Positions 43,470 through 51,922 of a stretch of 64,000 bases of DNA are shown here, piece after piece. Made by a program: the position numbers and the translations under genes. The DNA is from CAZKGE01 sp964636405 (GTDB taxonomy: Bacteria; Bacillota; Clostridia; Christensenellales; CAG-138): assembly GCA_964636405.1 (NCBI GenBank), contig CAZWSI010000008.1, forward strand, positions 20,989-84,988. Reading direction: 5' to 3'. Position 1 is the first letter of the stretch. The number at the start of each line of letters is the position of its first letter. The notes beneath the pieces are model-generated. The model ran no database searches. It saw nothing but the letters and a program-made list of their open reading frames with translations, and was not told where the DNA came from.

Positions 43470-43475
43470 GGTGCT

Positions 43476-43503
43476 TTTATACACATAAACGCGCGCTATT
43501 CAA
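43476..43503 (-). promoter_or_regulatory. Promoter of the cobalamin riboswitch transcript
   Basis: TTGAAT (43503-43498) and TATAAA (43481-43476) with a 16-bp spacer on the minus strand; the start would be near 43469. Confidence 0.65.
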
Positions 43504-43565
43504 CTGCCCGTATTATAGGCCCGCGCGGCGTTTCCGTCAAGGGCTGGCAAAACGCCCCGCCCCGT

Positions 43566-43603
43566 CCGCATATTGACAAAACCCGCGCCGCATATTGACA
43601 AAA
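43566..43603 (+). repeat. Tandem 16-bp direct repeat with TTGACA
   Basis: CCGCATATTGACAAAA occurs at 43566-43581 and again at 43588-43603, a 22-bp period (two helical turns). It lies about 90 bp before the diguanylate cyclase gene and could be a regulator site or two alternative -35 boxes. Confidence 0.6.
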
Positions 43604-43689
43604 ATGGTTCTACACATTTAGGACAGATATGTTATACTGTATTATTATACGAGTTATGATCCGATCTGTATTTTTGGAGAAGATCCGTT

Positions 43690-44844
43690 ATGTACGAGGC
43701 GCTTTATGTCGAGGTCAATTTCATAAGCTTTTTGATTCTCGCCATCATAATGGTGAAGATGAAACGCGGCTTTGACAAGCAGGCGCGCAATGTGGCGTTT
43801 TCCCGCGTGGTGCTCGCCACCATGGGCGTTTTGCTGCTCGACATCGTCTGGGTCTTTGTGGAAAAGGGCAAGGGCGGCTCGTTTCGAATCGTCAATTACG
43901 TGGTAAACGGCGTCTATCTCACGCTTGGTTCATTGGTGAGCTGTCTCTGGTTTTTCTATGTGGAGCGTACGCTCAATCCCCAAAACCGTTTCCCCAAATG
44001 GGCGTACTGCGCCATCCTCCTGCCCTTCGCCGCGCTCTTGGCACTTTGCGCCGCGTCGTACTGGACGGGCTGGGTTTTCTATGTGGATGCAAACAACATC
44101 TATCACCGCGGCAGCCTGCACCTTGTTTCGGTTCTTGTCACCTATTCGTATATGATTGCGGCGTCGGTGCGCACGCTCGTTCACATCCACCGCACCAAGT
44201 ACCGCCAGCGGCGAGCGGAGCTTGCGCTGCTGCTCTCCTTTGCCGTGCTGCCCGCGCTGGGCGGGATTATCAACGCGCTCAGCTACGGAATCCCCAGCCT
44301 GTGGCCCGCGGCGGCACTCTCGCTGCTGCTGCTGTTTATCGAATTCCAGACCGCGCAGATCTCCACGGACGGCCTCACCGGCCTGAACAACCGCCGCCAG
44401 TTCGATAAATACTTCTACAGCCTCTCCAGCCTGGAGGCAAAGCACGGGGACGGTTTTTTTCTTTTCATGATGGATATCGATTCCTTCAAGCGCATCAACG
44501 ATTCCCACGGCCACCTCTGCGGGGATGAAGCGCTCGCGCAGGCCGCCGTGCTGCTCAAGGAAGCGTGCCGGGATCGAAACGCCTTCCTCGCCCGCTACGG
44601 CGGCGATGAGTTCGTCATTGTGGACCCCTGTAAAAGCATGGAGGACGCGGAGGCGTTCAAGGCGAAAATCGCCGCCGCGTTTGAAGGCTACAACGCGCAC
44701 AGCGGGCGGCCGTACCGGCTCACGCTGAGCATCGGCTATTCGCAGCGCGCGCCGGACAGCGGCGTTTGCGCAAGCGAGCTCATCGCCCAGGCCGATTCCG
44801 CGCTTTACCGCGAAAAGGAGCGGCATAAGCGACTCACAGGGTAA
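43690..44844 (+). CDS. Membrane-bound diguanylate cyclase (GGDEF)
   Basis: This 384-residue protein should make cyclic di-GMP. The first 225 residues hold about seven hydrophobic segments of an unnamed sensor. The GGDEF domain runs from STDGLTGLNNRRQF to the end, with DIDSFKRINDSHGH and an intact active-site RYGGDEF. An RxxD inhibitory site five residues before GGDEF is not present. Upstream, TATACT (43633-43638) may be its -10, and GGAGAAG lies 8 nt before the ATG. No EAL or HD-GYP phosphodiesterase is in the window. It is divergent from the cobalamin-regulated lipoprotein gene. Confidence 0.94.
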   Translation: MYEALYVEVNFISFLILAIIMVKMKRGFDKQARNVAFSRVVLATMGVLLLDIVWVFVEKGKGGSFRIVNYVVNGVYLTLGSLVSCLWFFYVERTLNPQNRFPKWAYCAILLPFAALLALCAASYWTGWVFYVDANNIYHRGSLHLVSVLVTYSYMIAASVRTLVHIHRTKYRQRRAELALLLSFAVLPALGGIINALSYGIPSLWPAAALSLLLLFIEFQTAQISTDGLTGLNNRRQFDKYFYSLSSLEAKHGDGFFLFMMDIDSFKRINDSHGHLCGDEALAQAAVLLKEACRDRNAFLARYGGDEFVIVDPCKSMEDAEAFKAKIAAAFEGYNAHSGRPYRLTLSIGYSQRAPDSGVCASELIAQADSALYREKERHKRLTG

Positions 44845-44913
44845 CGCCATCGCGCCGCGCTTCTTCAAGCCGATTCGCGCCGAGCTGATGGAAGGCTGCT
44901 TCTCCCGCTCTGC

Positions 44914-44955
44914 ACACAAGAATAACGCACGCCGGAGCATCTGCCCGGCGTGCGT
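44914..44955 (-). terminator. Hairpin between convergent genes
   Basis: A perfect 12-bp stem, AACGCACGCCGG against CCGGCGTGCGTT (44924-44935 and 44944-44955), is followed on the minus strand by a weak ATTCTTG. It probably terminates the zinc-ribbon gene. Confidence 0.6.
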
Positions 44956-45014
44956 TGAGGTTGATGGCGCTGCGAAACCGTACAAACGGCTTGCGACGCC
45001 CTAATATTGTTGAC

Positions 45015-45473
45015 TCAGGAATTGCCCTTGACGATGCGAATCGCGCCGATGAGCGGCAGATCCTTGCGCTCGCCCTTGGACGCGTTGACGATGCCCATGA
45101 TCATCAAATAGATTTCCAGGCCGTACGCGCAAAAATTGACCAGCCAGCCAACGAAGGGAATCGCGCCCAGCACGGAGGCGACGATGCTCGCGATGACGGC
45201 AAGGATGAAGAAATTGAGCCCGCGCAGCGCGTGATACTGCGCAAAGGGCGAATTCTTTGCCGCAAAGTACGGAACGAAGCACAGCGGCCCAATGTAGGAG
45301 AGGATCGCCATGCCCTTGTTGTCGGCAATGTCCTGCTCGTCGGAAACCGTGCCGCTTGCGCGCGGCTGCTCGCCCGCGCTCTGCGCCTGCCCAACGGTCT
45401 GATCCGCGCCGCAGGACGCGCAGAAGCGTGCGCCCTCCTCGAGCTGTGCGCCGCAATGAGTACAAAATGCCAT
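45015..45473 (-). CDS. Zinc-ribbon membrane protein, DUF4870-like
   Basis: This 152-residue protein has an N-terminal zinc ribbon with CTHCG and CASCG (about 4-22), a polar linker, and three hydrophobic segments (about 55-70, 85-105, 108-128) around a YHALRGLNFFIL motif, similar to DUF4870 proteins. The C-terminus is basic. Function is unknown. A similar but shorter protein is encoded 100 bp upstream on the same strand, and the two probably form a small family. Confidence 0.75.
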   Translation of the reverse strand: MAFCTHCGAQLEEGARFCASCGADQTVGQAQSAGEQPRASGTVSDEQDIADNKGMAILSYIGPLCFVPYFAAKNSPFAQYHALRGLNFFILAVIASIVASVLGAIPFVGWLVNFCAYGLEIYLMIMGIVNASKGERKDLPLIGAIRIVKGNS

Positions 45474-45574
45474 CGTGATATACCCCCTTATAAAATAACT
45501 ATGTGTGCTTGCCGCGAAAGATCACCTGCGTCCGGGCGCGCGCCGACCGGCTTGACAACGGCGAGCCAATCGCC

Positions 45575-45949
45575 CTACACCGACTCGATCACGCTCGTAA
45601 ACAGCTCCAGCCAGTTTACGCCGAGGAACGCCGCGAGCACCGTAAGCACGATGCCGACGCCCCAGAATATGAGCATGGCGCGGGCATAGTTGCGCTTATT
45701 TTGGCTGTACGCGCCGCCGCAGGCCCACACGAGCGCGACGATGAAATTGACCACGGGAATGGCAAAGAGAATAAACGTGCCGAGATATGCGCCGATGGTC
45801 ATCACCGCGTAGCGGCTGCGCTTGTGCGGCTTTGGCTCCGGATCGCGGTCGAAGGGCGGCTGTGCGGGAAAAGGCAGCGACGCGCCGCAGGAGGCGCAGC
45901 TTGCGCGGCCCTCGGGCACATCCATGCCGCAGCGCGGACAATTCGCCAT
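45575..45949 (-). CDS. Small zinc-ribbon membrane protein
   Basis: This 124-residue protein starts with a zinc ribbon (CPRCG and CASCG, about 4-22), then a Pro-rich basic linker and two to three hydrophobic segments (about 50-75 and 90-115). GGGGG lies about 8 nt before the ATG at 45949; a TTG one codon earlier is less likely. It shares its layout with the next gene downstream. I know of no assigned function. Confidence 0.7.
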   Translation of the reverse strand: MANCPRCGMDVPEGRASCASCGASLPFPAQPPFDRDPEPKPHKRSRYAVMTIGAYLGTFILFAIPVVNFIVALVWACGGAYSQNKRNYARAMLIFWGVGIVLTVLAAFLGVNWLELFTSVIESV

Positions 45950-46042
45950 CAAAATCCCCCCTTGCTTTTCTGTGTAAATTATACCGCAGAAGCTCCCGCC
46001 CGGTCAAGCCGCATATAAACCAGACCGGGCGGGATTGAACTG

Positions 46043-48448
46043 CTAAACGCGCAGCGGCGCGCCGGACGCGGCGAGGGCCTCGATAACGGCGTTCATGGCG
46101 CGCTTGATCTCCGCGTCGTCCAGCGTGTGATCCTCCGCGCGCAGCGTGAAGGTGAAGGCGAGGCTCTTTTTGCCGAGCGGAACGCCGGGGCCGGCGTAGG
46201 TGTCAAACAACCTTGCGTTCTCCACGAGCACGCCCGCGTCGGCCGTTTCGATGACCCGCGAAAGCGCAGCCGATTCCGCGCTTTTGTCCACCACTACGGC
46301 AAGATCGCGCAGCACGACCGGGAAGCGCGGGAGCGCCTTGTATTTCTTCACGGCGACGGATAGCGCCTTGACGGCCGCAAAGGAGAGCTCGGCGGCGTAC
46401 GCGCGCCCGTCCACGCCGTAGGCGCGGCAGACGGCGGGGTGTACGTCGCCCATTACGCCGATACGCGTACCGTCCGCGCCCAGCACGGCCGCCGCGCGGC
46501 CCGGCTGGAAGCAGGGGTCGTGCACGGCCTGCCAGCGCGCGTTTTCCACGCCGCAAGCGGCCAGCAGCGTTTCCACCGCGCCCTTGAGCGTAAAGAACGA
46601 TTCGTTTTCGCCAAAGAAGATAAGGCCGATCAGCTTGCGCTCCTCGGGCAAAAGGTCGTTGTTGTTGAAGTGGACGTTGCCCACCTCGAAAAAGCGCCCC
46701 TGCTCGCTGCGGCGGTTGATGTTGCGCGCGGCGGAATCGAGCAGCCCGGAAAGGAGCGTGGTGCGCATGAGGCTCTGATCCTCGCCAAAGGGGTTTTGAA
46801 TGCGCACGGCCAGCCTGCGCTCGTCCTCCGGGGGCAGGTTCAGCGCGTCGAGCTGCGCGGGGCCCGTGAAGTTATAATTATACATTTCATATGCGCCGCA
46901 GGCAGCCAGCGTATCCTTCACGGTATCCTCGAGCGCGAAATCCGGCCCCACGGCGCCCCGGAAGGTATCCCCGCGCATGAGCGTGGGCGCGATGTTGTAG
47001 TAGCCGTACAGCCTTGCAACTTCTTCGGCGATATCCCAATCCGCCTCCACGCCGGATTCGATATCCGTGCGGAAATGCGGAATGGTCACTTCGAGGGAAT
47101 GCACGCCGGGGCGCGCGGAGATGTGGATGGTTTCGAGCATATCCGCCATCTCGCGCGGGGAAAGGTCGAGGTTAAGCAGGGCGTTAACGTGACGCGTGTC
47201 GATGTTCACTTTGCGCGGGGAAAGCTCGGATGCGCATACGTCGATCGTACCGCCCACCACCGTACCCGCGCCCAGCTCGTCCACCAGCTCAATGGCCCGC
47301 TCCAGCGCCAGCAGCGCGTTGACCGGCTCCACGCCCTTGATAAAGCGCGCGGCCGCGTCGGTCGTGTGGCGAAGCTTGCGGGCCGTTGCGCGGATATTGC
47401 TGCCGACGAACACCGCGGATTCAAACAACACCGACCGCGTGCTCTCCGTAATCTCGGAATTCTCACCGCCCATCACGCCCGCGACGCCCACGCCCTTTTC
47501 CGGGTCTGCGATGAGCAGCATATCGGGGGTAACGGCGCGCGCCTTACCGTCGAGCGTGGTGACGATCTCCTTTTCGCGCGCGCTGCGCACCACGATGTGC
47601 CCGTCCTTCACGCAGCGCAGGTCGAACGCGTGCATGGGATGGCCGTATTCAATCAATACGTAGTTTGTGATATCCACAATGTTGTTGATGGGCCGCAAGC
47701 CCACGCTGCGGAGGCGTTTTTGCATCCACGCGGGCGAAGGCGCGATTTTGATATCCTTTACCACCCGGGCCGTATAGCGCGGGCAGAGCGCGGGGTTATC
47801 CACCGTGACGCGCGCATAGTCTTCCGCGCGCCCCACGCCCTTTATCGTCCGAATCTTCGGTTCGGCAAAGCTTTGCCCGAGCGCTGCCGCCGCCTCGCGC
47901 ACAAGGCCGAGGATGCTTGCGCAGTCGGGCCGGTTGGGCGTGAGCTCAAAATCGAAGATCACGTCGTCAAAGCCAAGCGCCTCGCCGATGGGCACGCCAA
48001 GCGGATAGTCCTCCTGCAAAAGCAGGATGCCGTGGATTTCGCTGCCGGGATAATCCGCGTCGGTCAGCCCCAGCTCCTTGCCGGAGCAGAGCATGCCGCT
48101 GCTCTCCACGCCGCGCATCACGACCCTTTCCATCGTGCGGCCGCCCAGCGTCGCCCCCACGAGCGCCACGGGCACCAGCGCCCCGGCTATCACGTTGTCC
48201 GCGCCGGTCACGATCTGCAAAAGCCCCTCGTGCTTTGTTCCCACGTCAAGCTGGCACACCCAGAGGTGATCGGAGTTCGTGTGCCGCTCAATGGAAACGA
48301 CGCGCCCCGTCACAACGCCCGTTACGCCGGAAAGCTCCCTTTCCATGCCGCCCAGCTCAAAGCCGCGCCACATCATCTTTTCGACAAATTCCTCGTCGCT
48401 TACGTTGAAATCCACATATTCGCAAAGCCATTTTTTAGGCAGTTTCAT
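46043..48448 (-). CDS. pheT: Phenylalanyl-tRNA synthetase beta subunit
   Basis: This 801-residue subunit forms the alpha2-beta2 enzyme with PheS. Domains in order: the N-terminal KKWLCEYVDF segment, an EMAP-II-like tRNA-binding domain (about 40-150), the B3/B4 editing domain (about 210-390), B5, a catalytic-like core and the C-terminal anticodon-binding FDX-ACB domain (about 710-800), with FPVVLRDLAVVVDK. AAGGAGGG precedes the ATG at 48448, 13 bp after pheS. Expression is set by the T-box leader of pheS. Confidence 0.97.
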   Translation of the reverse strand: MKLPKKWLCEYVDFNVSDEEFVEKMMWRGFELGGMERELSGVTGVVTGRVVSIERHTNSDHLWVCQLDVGTKHEGLLQIVTGADNVIAGALVPVALVGATLGGRTMERVVMRGVESSGMLCSGKELGLTDADYPGSEIHGILLLQEDYPLGVPIGEALGFDDVIFDFELTPNRPDCASILGLVREAAAALGQSFAEPKIRTIKGVGRAEDYARVTVDNPALCPRYTARVVKDIKIAPSPAWMQKRLRSVGLRPINNIVDITNYVLIEYGHPMHAFDLRCVKDGHIVVRSAREKEIVTTLDGKARAVTPDMLLIADPEKGVGVAGVMGGENSEITESTRSVLFESAVFVGSNIRATARKLRHTTDAAARFIKGVEPVNALLALERAIELVDELGAGTVVGGTIDVCASELSPRKVNIDTRHVNALLNLDLSPREMADMLETIHISARPGVHSLEVTIPHFRTDIESGVEADWDIAEEVARLYGYYNIAPTLMRGDTFRGAVGPDFALEDTVKDTLAACGAYEMYNYNFTGPAQLDALNLPPEDERRLAVRIQNPFGEDQSLMRTTLLSGLLDSAARNINRRSEQGRFFEVGNVHFNNNDLLPEERKLIGLIFFGENESFFTLKGAVETLLAACGVENARWQAVHDPCFQPGRAAAVLGADGTRIGVMGDVHPAVCRAYGVDGRAYAAELSFAAVKALSVAVKKYKALPRFPVVLRDLAVVVDKSAESAALSRVIETADAGVLVENARLFDTYAGPGVPLGKKSLAFTFTLRAEDHTLDDAEIKRAMNAVIEALAASGAPLRV

Positions 48449-48461
48449 CGCTTTTCCCTCC

Positions 48462-49490
48462 TTAGAATTGGCGCAGGAAGCGCGCGTCGTTCTCATACTC
48501 GAGCCGGATATCCGAAACGCCGTAGCGCAGACTCGTCACCCGATCCACGCCCACGCCGAAGGCCAGCGCCGTCCACTCGTGGGGATCGAGGCCGCAGTTT
48601 TGCAATTCGTGCGGGTTGGTAATGCCGCATCCGAGCAGCTCGATCCAGCCCGTACCCTTGCACACCCGGCAGCCCTTGCCGCCGCAGATGGTGCAGCTCA
48701 TGTCCAGCTCGGCCGAGGGCTCCGTAAACGGGAAGTAGCTCGGGCGCAGGCGAGTCTTTACGTCCTCGCCGAACACCGCGTGAATAAAGGTGTCGAGCAC
48801 GCCCTTGAGATCCGCCAGCGTCAGCCCCTTGTCCACGATAAAGCCCTCGATCTGCATGAAAACCGGAGAATGCGAGGCGTCTACCTCGTCCACGCGAAAC
48901 ACGCGTCCCGGCATGATGAGCCGGAAGGGCGGCTTGATCGCCTTGAGCGCGCGGATCTCGCAGGGTGAGGTGTGGGTGCGCAGCACCACGTTTTCATTGA
49001 TATAGAAGGTGTCCTGCATGTCCCGCGCCGGGTGATCCTTGGGCAAATTGAGCAGGGTGAAATTATTGTCGTCCAGCTCGATTTCGGGCCCGTCAAAGAG
49101 GGAAAAGCCCATGCCGACAAGCGCGTCGCGAATCACGCGGTAGGTCTGCGTCATGGGGTGCAGCCTGCCCATGGGCACGGCCACGCGCCCGGGCTCCGTC
49201 ACGTCCACGGCCTCGAGCGCGAAGCGAAGCTGCTGTGCGCGCGCGGCAAGCTCCGTCCGCTTTTCCGCCACAGCCTCCTCGAGCGCCTTCTTGACACGAT
49301 TCGCCTCCGCGCCCGCCCGGGTGCGTTCCTCTTTGTCGAGCTGGCCCATGGTGCGCAATATCGCCGTCAGCGTTCCGCTGCGGCCCAGCACGCCCGCTTG
49401 CACGGTGTCCAGCTCTTGCTCAGACGCGGCCGCCTTGAGCCGTGAAAGCGCCTCCTCGCGCAGCTTGGCCAGCTTTTCGCTCATTCCCAT
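48462..49490 (-). CDS. pheS: Phenylalanyl-tRNA synthetase alpha subunit
   Basis: This 342-residue class II synthetase subunit has an N-terminal coiled coil (about 1-85), then the catalytic core: motif 1 HPMTQTYRVIRD, motif 2 region EIDAS-like VDEVDASHSPVFMQIEG (in part), RPSYFPFTEPSAELD, and motif 3 GVGVDRVTSLRYG with its Arg. A zinc-finger-like CTICGGKGCRVCKGTGW insert sits near residue 258, as in other bacterial PheS. GGAGG lies before the ATG. It is the first gene behind the T-box. Confidence 0.97.
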   Translation of the reverse strand: MGMSEKLAKLREEALSRLKAAASEQELDTVQAGVLGRSGTLTAILRTMGQLDKEERTRAGAEANRVKKALEEAVAEKRTELAARAQQLRFALEAVDVTEPGRVAVPMGRLHPMTQTYRVIRDALVGMGFSLFDGPEIELDDNNFTLLNLPKDHPARDMQDTFYINENVVLRTHTSPCEIRALKAIKPPFRLIMPGRVFRVDEVDASHSPVFMQIEGFIVDKGLTLADLKGVLDTFIHAVFGEDVKTRLRPSYFPFTEPSAELDMSCTICGGKGCRVCKGTGWIELLGCGITNPHELQNCGLDPHEWTALAFGVGVDRVTSLRYGVSDIRLEYENDARFLRQF

Positions 49491-49504
49491 CTTGCATCTT
49501 CCTC

Positions 49505-49745
49505 CTTAGCATAAATAAAAGCGCTCCGCCGCAAAGGGACGAAGCGCGTTCGTGGTACCACCCTCATTCGCTCTGCAAGCACAGAGCCTCAACGCTGTAA
49601 CGGGCTTACCCGCCGCCGACTACTTGCAAATCTGTTTCACCGGCGATGCTCCGGGGCGAACTTTGCGTCCTTTGCTCCATACGCCGCTTGCAGCAAGCGC
49701 GGCGTTCTCTGAAAATGGAAACGCGGAACCTTTCCCCATCTACGC
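49505..49745 (-). ncRNA. T-box leader of pheST
   Basis: On the minus strand the core T-box sequence GGGTGGTACCACGAACGCG-like (quoted in part: GGTGGTACCACG) is at 49551-49565, followed by a terminator (arms GCGCTTC and GGAGCGC, then TTTTATTT, 49513-49549). The upstream part has stem I elements and the PheRS-compatible TTC triplet around 49665 that may serve as specifier. Uncharged tRNA-Phe would stabilise the antiterminator and turn on pheST. Confidence 0.93.
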
Positions 49746-49749
49746 ACCC

Positions 49750-50712
49750 TTATTCTAACACCACCGCGTTTTCCCCGTCAAGTACCAGATGCAGCGTACC
49801 CCGCTCCGCCGTCGTCAGGAGCGTCACGCCATAGCGGGAAAGGAGCTGGGTTAACAGCTTGTCCGGGTGTCCGTAGGCGTTATCCTGCCCGCAGCAGGCC
49901 ACGGCGTAAACGGGCGAAACGGCGGAGAGGAACTTTTCGCCCGTGGCGGAATACGAGCCGTGATGCCCCAGCTTGAGCACGGTTGCGGAAAAATAGCTGT
50001 TGGGCAGAGCCTTGAGCATCATGCGCTCCGAAAGCGCGCCCGCGTCGCCCGTGAGCAGCGCGGCGGTCAGGCCATAGGAAACGCGCAGCACGGTGCTCGA
50101 ATCGTTGAGCTCGTCGTAGCTTACGTCAAAGGGAGAAAGCACGCGCACCTCGCAAGCCTTGTCCCAATCCAGCAGCGAAACGGCGGTAGCCTCCGGGATA
50201 AAGGCTTCCACTCCACGCCTTTTCAGCGCGGAAAGCATGGCATCATACGCCGCGCTTTCCTCTGCGGGCGCGGCCGCCGGAAGCGCGAAGCGACCGATTT
50301 CGTAATCGTCGATGAGCCGCGCCATGCCGCCGATGTGATCCTCGTGCGCGTGCGTCGCCACAACCAGCTCTAGCCTTGTCACGCCCTGCGCCGCGAGGAA
50401 AGCGTCCACGGCGGGGTACGCGCTCGCGCCGCCGCAGTCCACAAGCATGGTTGTGCCGGAGGGGGCGCGCAAAAAGACGCAATCGCCCTGCCCCACGTCT
50501 ACAAAATAGACCGAAAGCCCGGTCAGCGCCTCGCCCGTGGCCGGGTGCGTGAGCGGGGGCGTGGCTGAAGCGGGCGCGAGCGGGCGCGAAAAAAGCCCGC
50601 GCAGCAGCAATAGCAGCGCCAGCAGCACCGCAGAAACCAGCAGCACCGCCAGCACGGAACGAACGCGCTCACGCCCCTGCGCGCCCCGGTCTTTTGGCTC
50701 AAATTCTTCCAT
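49750..50712 (-). CDS. ComEC/Rec2-like MBL-fold hydrolase
   Basis: This 320-residue protein has an N-terminal membrane helix (about 17-39) and an extracellular metallo-beta-lactamase fold like the C-terminal part of ComEC: YFVDVGQGDCVFL, THAHEDHIGGM (metal ligands), LTGDAG, and KLGHHGS with ALACCGQDN-like YAVACCGQDNAYGHP. In ComEC the domain degrades incoming DNA; stand-alone versions are common and their role is unclear. The ATG at 50712 has no ribosome-binding site: TATACT ends 6 nt before it, so the mRNA is probably leaderless. Confidence 0.9.
   Translation of the reverse strand: MEEFEPKDRGAQGRERVRSVLAVLLVSAVLLALLLLLRGLFSRPLAPASATPPLTHPATGEALTGLSVYFVDVGQGDCVFLRAPSGTTMLVDCGGASAYPAVDAFLAAQGVTRLELVVATHAHEDHIGGMARLIDDYEIGRFALPAAAPAEESAAYDAMLSALKRRGVEAFIPEATAVSLLDWDKACEVRVLSPFDVSYDELNDSSTVLRVSYGLTAALLTGDAGALSERMMLKALPNSYFSATVLKLGHHGSYSATGEKFLSAVSPVYAVACCGQDNAYGHPDKLLTQLLSRYGVTLLTTAERGTLHLVLDGENAVVLE
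49752..49781 (-). promoter_or_regulatory. Promoter of the pheST T-box operon
   Basis: TTGACG (49781-49776) and TAGAAT (49757-49752) with an 18-bp spacer on the minus strand. It overlaps the stop codon of the MBL-fold hydrolase gene. Confidence 0.7.
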
Positions 50713-50747
50713 ACGGCCAGTATACACCATTTTTGACGCGCGGGCGA

Positions 50748-50777
50748 TTGAAAACGGAGCGGTTTCCATACTATAAT
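50748..50777 (+). promoter_or_regulatory. Sigma-A promoter of the XdhC-like gene
   Basis: TTGAAA (50748-50753) and TATAAT (50772-50777) with an 18-bp spacer; GGAGG follows before the ATG at 50810. Confidence 0.75.
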
Positions 50778-50809
50778 AGAACAATCGAAACAGACGGAGG
50801 CAAACGCAT

Positions 50810-51823
50810 ATGAAACAGCTTCTCGGCCCCCTCCTTGCCGCCCTGCGCGAGGGAGACGCCGCCATGCTCGTAAGCGTCCTGTCGCGACAGGGCAGCGCGC
50901 CGCGCGGCGAGGGCGCGGCCATGCTCGTGCTGTGCTCGGGCGAAGCGCTCGGCACGGTGGGCGGCGGCCGCGCGGAATACGAGGCGCAAAGACAGGCAGC
51001 TTCACTGCTTGCGGCGGGCGAGGATCGGGTAGAAACCTATCGCTACACGCCCAATGAGGTGGCCGATCTTGGGATGATCTGCGGCGGCACGGTCGAGCTG
51101 CTGTTCCACTTTATTGCGCCAAGCGAGGAAAACATTGCGCTTTTTGCGCGCCTTGCGGCGGCCTGCGGCCCGGCTTGCCACGCGGCGGCATATCTTGCAC
51201 GCCGCATCGAGCATGGGCGCGTCACGGAAACGGGCCTTGCCGACGGCGCCGGTCAACTGGGCCTTGCGGGCTTTGCGGTGCGCGGCCACGGCACGGCGCG
51301 CCCCAAGCTCTATGTGGAGGGCGACGGCTTTGTGTTTGTCGAGCCCGTGCACAGACCGGGGCGGCTGTATCTCTTCGGCGGCGGGCACGTATCGCAGGCG
51401 CTGTGCCCGGCGCTTGCCAAGCTAGATTTCCGCGTGACGGTCTATGAGGACCGCCCGGAGTTTCTTTCGCCAGAACGCTTCCCGGACGCGGAAGCGCTGG
51501 TGCTAGGGCCGTTTGACGGCGTGCTCGATAAGCTCCCCGTGGGCGCCGCCGATTACTGCGTCGTGATGACGCGCGGGCACCTTGCGGATGTGTCCATCCT
51601 GCGGCAACTGCTCTCCACCAAGGCGAGCTATATCGGCTGCATCGGAAGCCGCCGCAAAACGGAGCTGACCAAAACCAAGCTCCTCGCGGAGGGCTTTACG
51701 GAGGCCGACTTCGCCCGCGTGCACGCACCCATCGGCCTTCCCATCGGGGCGGAAACGCCGGATGAAATCGCCGTGAGCGTGGCGGCGCAGCTCATCGCCC
51801 ACCGGGCGGGGCAAACCGTTTAA
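50810..51823 (+). CDS. XdhC/CoxI-family protein
   Basis: This 337-residue protein has both XdhC domains: N-terminal VSVLSRQGSAPRGEGAAMLV (in part), with GTVGGGRAEYEA, and the CGGTVELLF cysteine motif near residue 95; then a Rossmann-type C-terminal domain starting LYLFGGGHVSQALCP and ending with YIGCIGSRRKT and GLPIGAETPDEIAVSVAAQLI (in part). XdhC binds molybdenum cofactor and helps sulphurate and insert it into xanthine dehydrogenase-type enzymes. No molybdenum hydroxylase gene is in the window. GGAGG lies 9 nt before the ATG. Confidence 0.92.
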   Translation: MKQLLGPLLAALREGDAAMLVSVLSRQGSAPRGEGAAMLVLCSGEALGTVGGGRAEYEAQRQAASLLAAGEDRVETYRYTPNEVADLGMICGGTVELLFHFIAPSEENIALFARLAAACGPACHAAAYLARRIEHGRVTETGLADGAGQLGLAGFAVRGHGTARPKLYVEGDGFVFVEPVHRPGRLYLFGGGHVSQALCPALAKLDFRVTVYEDRPEFLSPERFPDAEALVLGPFDGVLDKLPVGAADYCVVMTRGHLADVSILRQLLSTKASYIGCIGSRRKTELTKTKLLAEGFTEADFARVHAPIGLPIGAETPDEIAVSVAAQLIAHRAGQTV

Positions 51824-51830
51824 AACGAAA

Positions 51831-51866
51831 AAGGCCTCCGGCATAGCGGTCGGGGGCCTTGTTTGT
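51831..51866 (+). terminator. Terminator of the XdhC-like gene
   Basis: AAGGCCTCCG and CGGTCGGGGGCCTT form an imperfect hairpin followed by GTTTGT. Confidence 0.6.
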
Positions 51867-51922
51867 CAAGCAACGCGTTCTTACGGGCCGTCAAAGCAAC
51901 GGGACTTGACGGCGCGGCCTTT

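Noticed and set aside
46439..48622. 727-codon plus-strand frame opposite pheT/pheS
   Set aside because: Antisense shadow of a certain pheST operon; no ribosome-binding site or family.
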